Positions 6,616-7,845 of a DNA stretch of 7,845 bases are shown piece after piece. Both the position numbers and the translations under genes were made by a program. Within the stretch, counting starts at the first letter, position 1. Each line of letters begins with the position of its first letter. Under the pieces are notes generated by a model that was given only the letters and a program-made list of their open reading frames with translations, made no database searches and had not been told where the DNA came from. Origin of the DNA: Rhodospirillaceae bacterium (lineage in GTDB: Bacteria; Pseudomonadota; Alphaproteobacteria; MPNO01; UBA2964); NCBI GenBank assembly GCA_002724505.1, contig PBOV01000098.1:8745-16589 (forward strand). The letters run 5' to 3'.

Positions 6616-6639
6616 ATAAATTTTTATTGAGATTGTACA

Positions 6640-7845
6640 ATGTTTCGTAATGTAGACCCTCTGTTAAAACCCAAATCGATAGCGATTGTTGGCGCAAGTG
6701 AAACCGGCGGTGATGGTTGGTCCCGTGTATTATTTAATAATCTGAAGGAATCAGGCTTCCCGGTTCCCACCTATTTGATCAATCCGCGTCGTGAAGAGCT
6801 GTGGGGTGAAAAGGTTTATCCTAACTTTGCCTCCTTACCAGAAGCGATTGATCACGCACTGGTTATCGTACCGGCGCGTTTTGTTAATGAAATGATCCGT
6901 GAAGGTATCGATAACGGTTTGAAGGCGGCCACGATATTCTCTGCAAGCTTTGGCGAGGGTCGCAAGAATATTGGCCAGGGTCGTGGAGAAGAGCTTAAAG
7001 AAATTATCGAGGACTCGGGGATTTCGGTGTGCGGCCCTAATTGTATGGGTTTGTTTTGTTTGCCACAGGACATCCAACTATATCCGACGACGCGATTAAG
7101 AAACCTTCCAAAGGGAGAGGTTGGTGGAATTTTTCATTCGGGGGGCACGCTAGGCTACTGGTTTGCACAGGCGGCTGAAAGAGGCCTTGGCTTTTCGTAT
7201 GCTATGTCATGCGGCAACGAATTTGGCCTCGATAGTGCCGATTATCTCAATTTTTTGGTAAATGATCCGGATACTAAAATTATAGTTGGCATGATAGAAA
7301 GTGTTCGCCGCCCTAAGGAGTTTATGGAAGCGGCGCGTCGGGCTTTTGAGAAACAAAAACCGGTAATCTTAATGAAACTCGGTAGCAGCGAGCTTGGAAA
7401 GGAGCAGGCTAAGACCCATACAGGTGCGGTTGCGGTCGACGATGACGTTTTCAATGCTATGTGTCATCGCTATGGTATTACCCGTTGTAAGTCGATTGAT
7501 GAAATGGTGGATTTTGCGCTTTCTTTTAGGCAGAAACGACTACCGCGCGGCAATAAACTGGCAATCGTAACAACGAGTGGTGGCGCAGTGGGGTTGACCC
7601 TCGAAGCTGTGGGTGACGAGGGAGGAGAGCTTGCTCAGCTTTCCACTGAGAGCTTTAAGAGGATGGATGATTTCGTTCCAGAAGGCGTCGACGTTCATAA
7701 TCCGATGGATGCTGGGTCAACACTGGCAGCTAAGGTGCCAGATTTTTGTGAGCTTTGTGAAATGTTTGCGGCCGATGACGACGTTGATATTATAGCGGTG
7801 CAGGGGCGAGTACCACTCGCTGATGATGAAGTTAAGACTCCGGAG
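6640..7845 (+). CDS. ADP-forming acyl-CoA synthetase (acetate-CoA ligase type), 3'-truncated by window end
   Basis: The frame is open from an ATG at 6640 to the last base, giving 402 residues with no stop. It matches the nucleoside-diphosphate-forming acyl-CoA synthetase family, which makes acyl-CoA plus ADP and phosphate from acid, CoA and ATP. A CoA-binding Rossmann domain comes first, with SIAIVGASETGG (13-24) and GPNCMG (132-137). A succinyl-CoA-ligase-like domain follows, with E220 in GMIES and H260 in KTHTGAVAV; H260 is the expected phosphohistidine. A second ligase-like domain starts near 306 (LAIVTTSGGAVGL). Full-length fused members have about 700 residues and end in an ATP-grasp domain, which would lie beyond the window. 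The ribosome site is weak (GAGA, 7 nt upstream), so expression may rely on readthrough from the thioesterase gene 42 nt upstream. It would supply the acyl-CoA for this cluster. Feruloyl-CoA synthetase FerA of Sphingobium is, from memory, in this superfamily. Confidence 0.9.
   Translation, partial: MFRNVDPLLKPKSIAIVGASETGGDGWSRVLFNNLKESGFPVPTYLINPRREELWGEKVYPNFASLPEAIDHALVIVPARFVNEMIREGIDNGLKAATIFSASFGEGRKNIGQGRGEELKEIIEDSGISVCGPNCMGLFCLPQDIQLYPTTRLRNLPKGEVGGIFHSGGTLGYWFAQAAERGLGFSYAMSCGNEFGLDSADYLNFLVNDPDTKIIVGMIESVRRPKEFMEAARRAFEKQKPVILMKLGSSELGKEQAKTHTGAVAVDDDVFNAMCHRYGITRCKSIDEMVDFALSFRQKRLPRGNKLAIVTTSGGAVGLTLEAVGDEGGELAQLSTESFKRMDDFVPEGVDVHNPMDAGSTLAAKVPDFCELCEMFAADDDVDIIAVQGRVPLADDEVKTPE

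Noticed and set aside
1..7845. CRISPR arrays, insertion sequences, tRNA or rRNA genes
   Set aside because: No regular repeats, transposase motifs, terminal inverted repeats or RNA gene signatures were found on reading both strands.

Overview
The window holds eight intact or near-intact protein genes, packed closely, almost all of them for acyl-CoA chemistry. It looks like a catabolic gene cluster from a proteobacterium. The compact layout, the mix of PhyH-type dioxygenase, acyl-CoA dehydrogenase and ADP-forming CoA ligase genes, and the moderate GC content by eye would suit a marine or soil alpha- or gammaproteobacterium. That placement is an impression; no rRNA or other marker is present. 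No RNA genes, mobile elements, CRISPR arrays or long repeats were seen.

Layout. (1) At 12-797 (+) lies an adducin-like class II aldolase family gene, possibly the end of a transcription unit that starts outside the window. (2) A minus-strand unit converges on it and reads, in transcription order, acyl-CoA dehydrogenase A (3717-2560), a crotonase-fold protein resembling hydroxycinnamoyl-CoA hydratase/lyase (2532-1657) and a PhyH-type Fe(II)/2-oxoglutarate dioxygenase (1646-819). The gaps are only 27 and 10 nt. (3) A 156-bp divergent intergenic region (3718-3873) carries one credible sigma70-like promoter facing each way. (4) A plus-strand unit reads AcuI/YhdH-type reductase (3874-4869), acyl-CoA dehydrogenase B (4915-6072), PaaI-type hotdog thioesterase (6082-6597) and an ADP-forming acyl-CoA synthetase (6640 to the window end, truncated by the edge).

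How the genes may work together. The synthetase would make an acyl-CoA, and the two dehydrogenases would introduce an alpha,beta double bond. The crotonase would hydrate the enoyl-CoA, or hydrate and cleave it. The AcuI-like enzyme would reduce a short enoyl-CoA such as acryloyl-CoA, the thioesterase would release stalled acyl groups or free CoA, and the dioxygenase would hydroxylate an intermediate. The two dehydrogenases are both 385 residues long and clearly related, and they are the first and second genes of the two divergent arms, so the two arms probably serve one pathway. The substrate cannot be read from the sequence. A phenylpropanoid-like or branched side chain is one hypothesis, but the crotonase has changes at positions that bind the aromatic substrate in the characterised enzyme, so the real substrate may differ.
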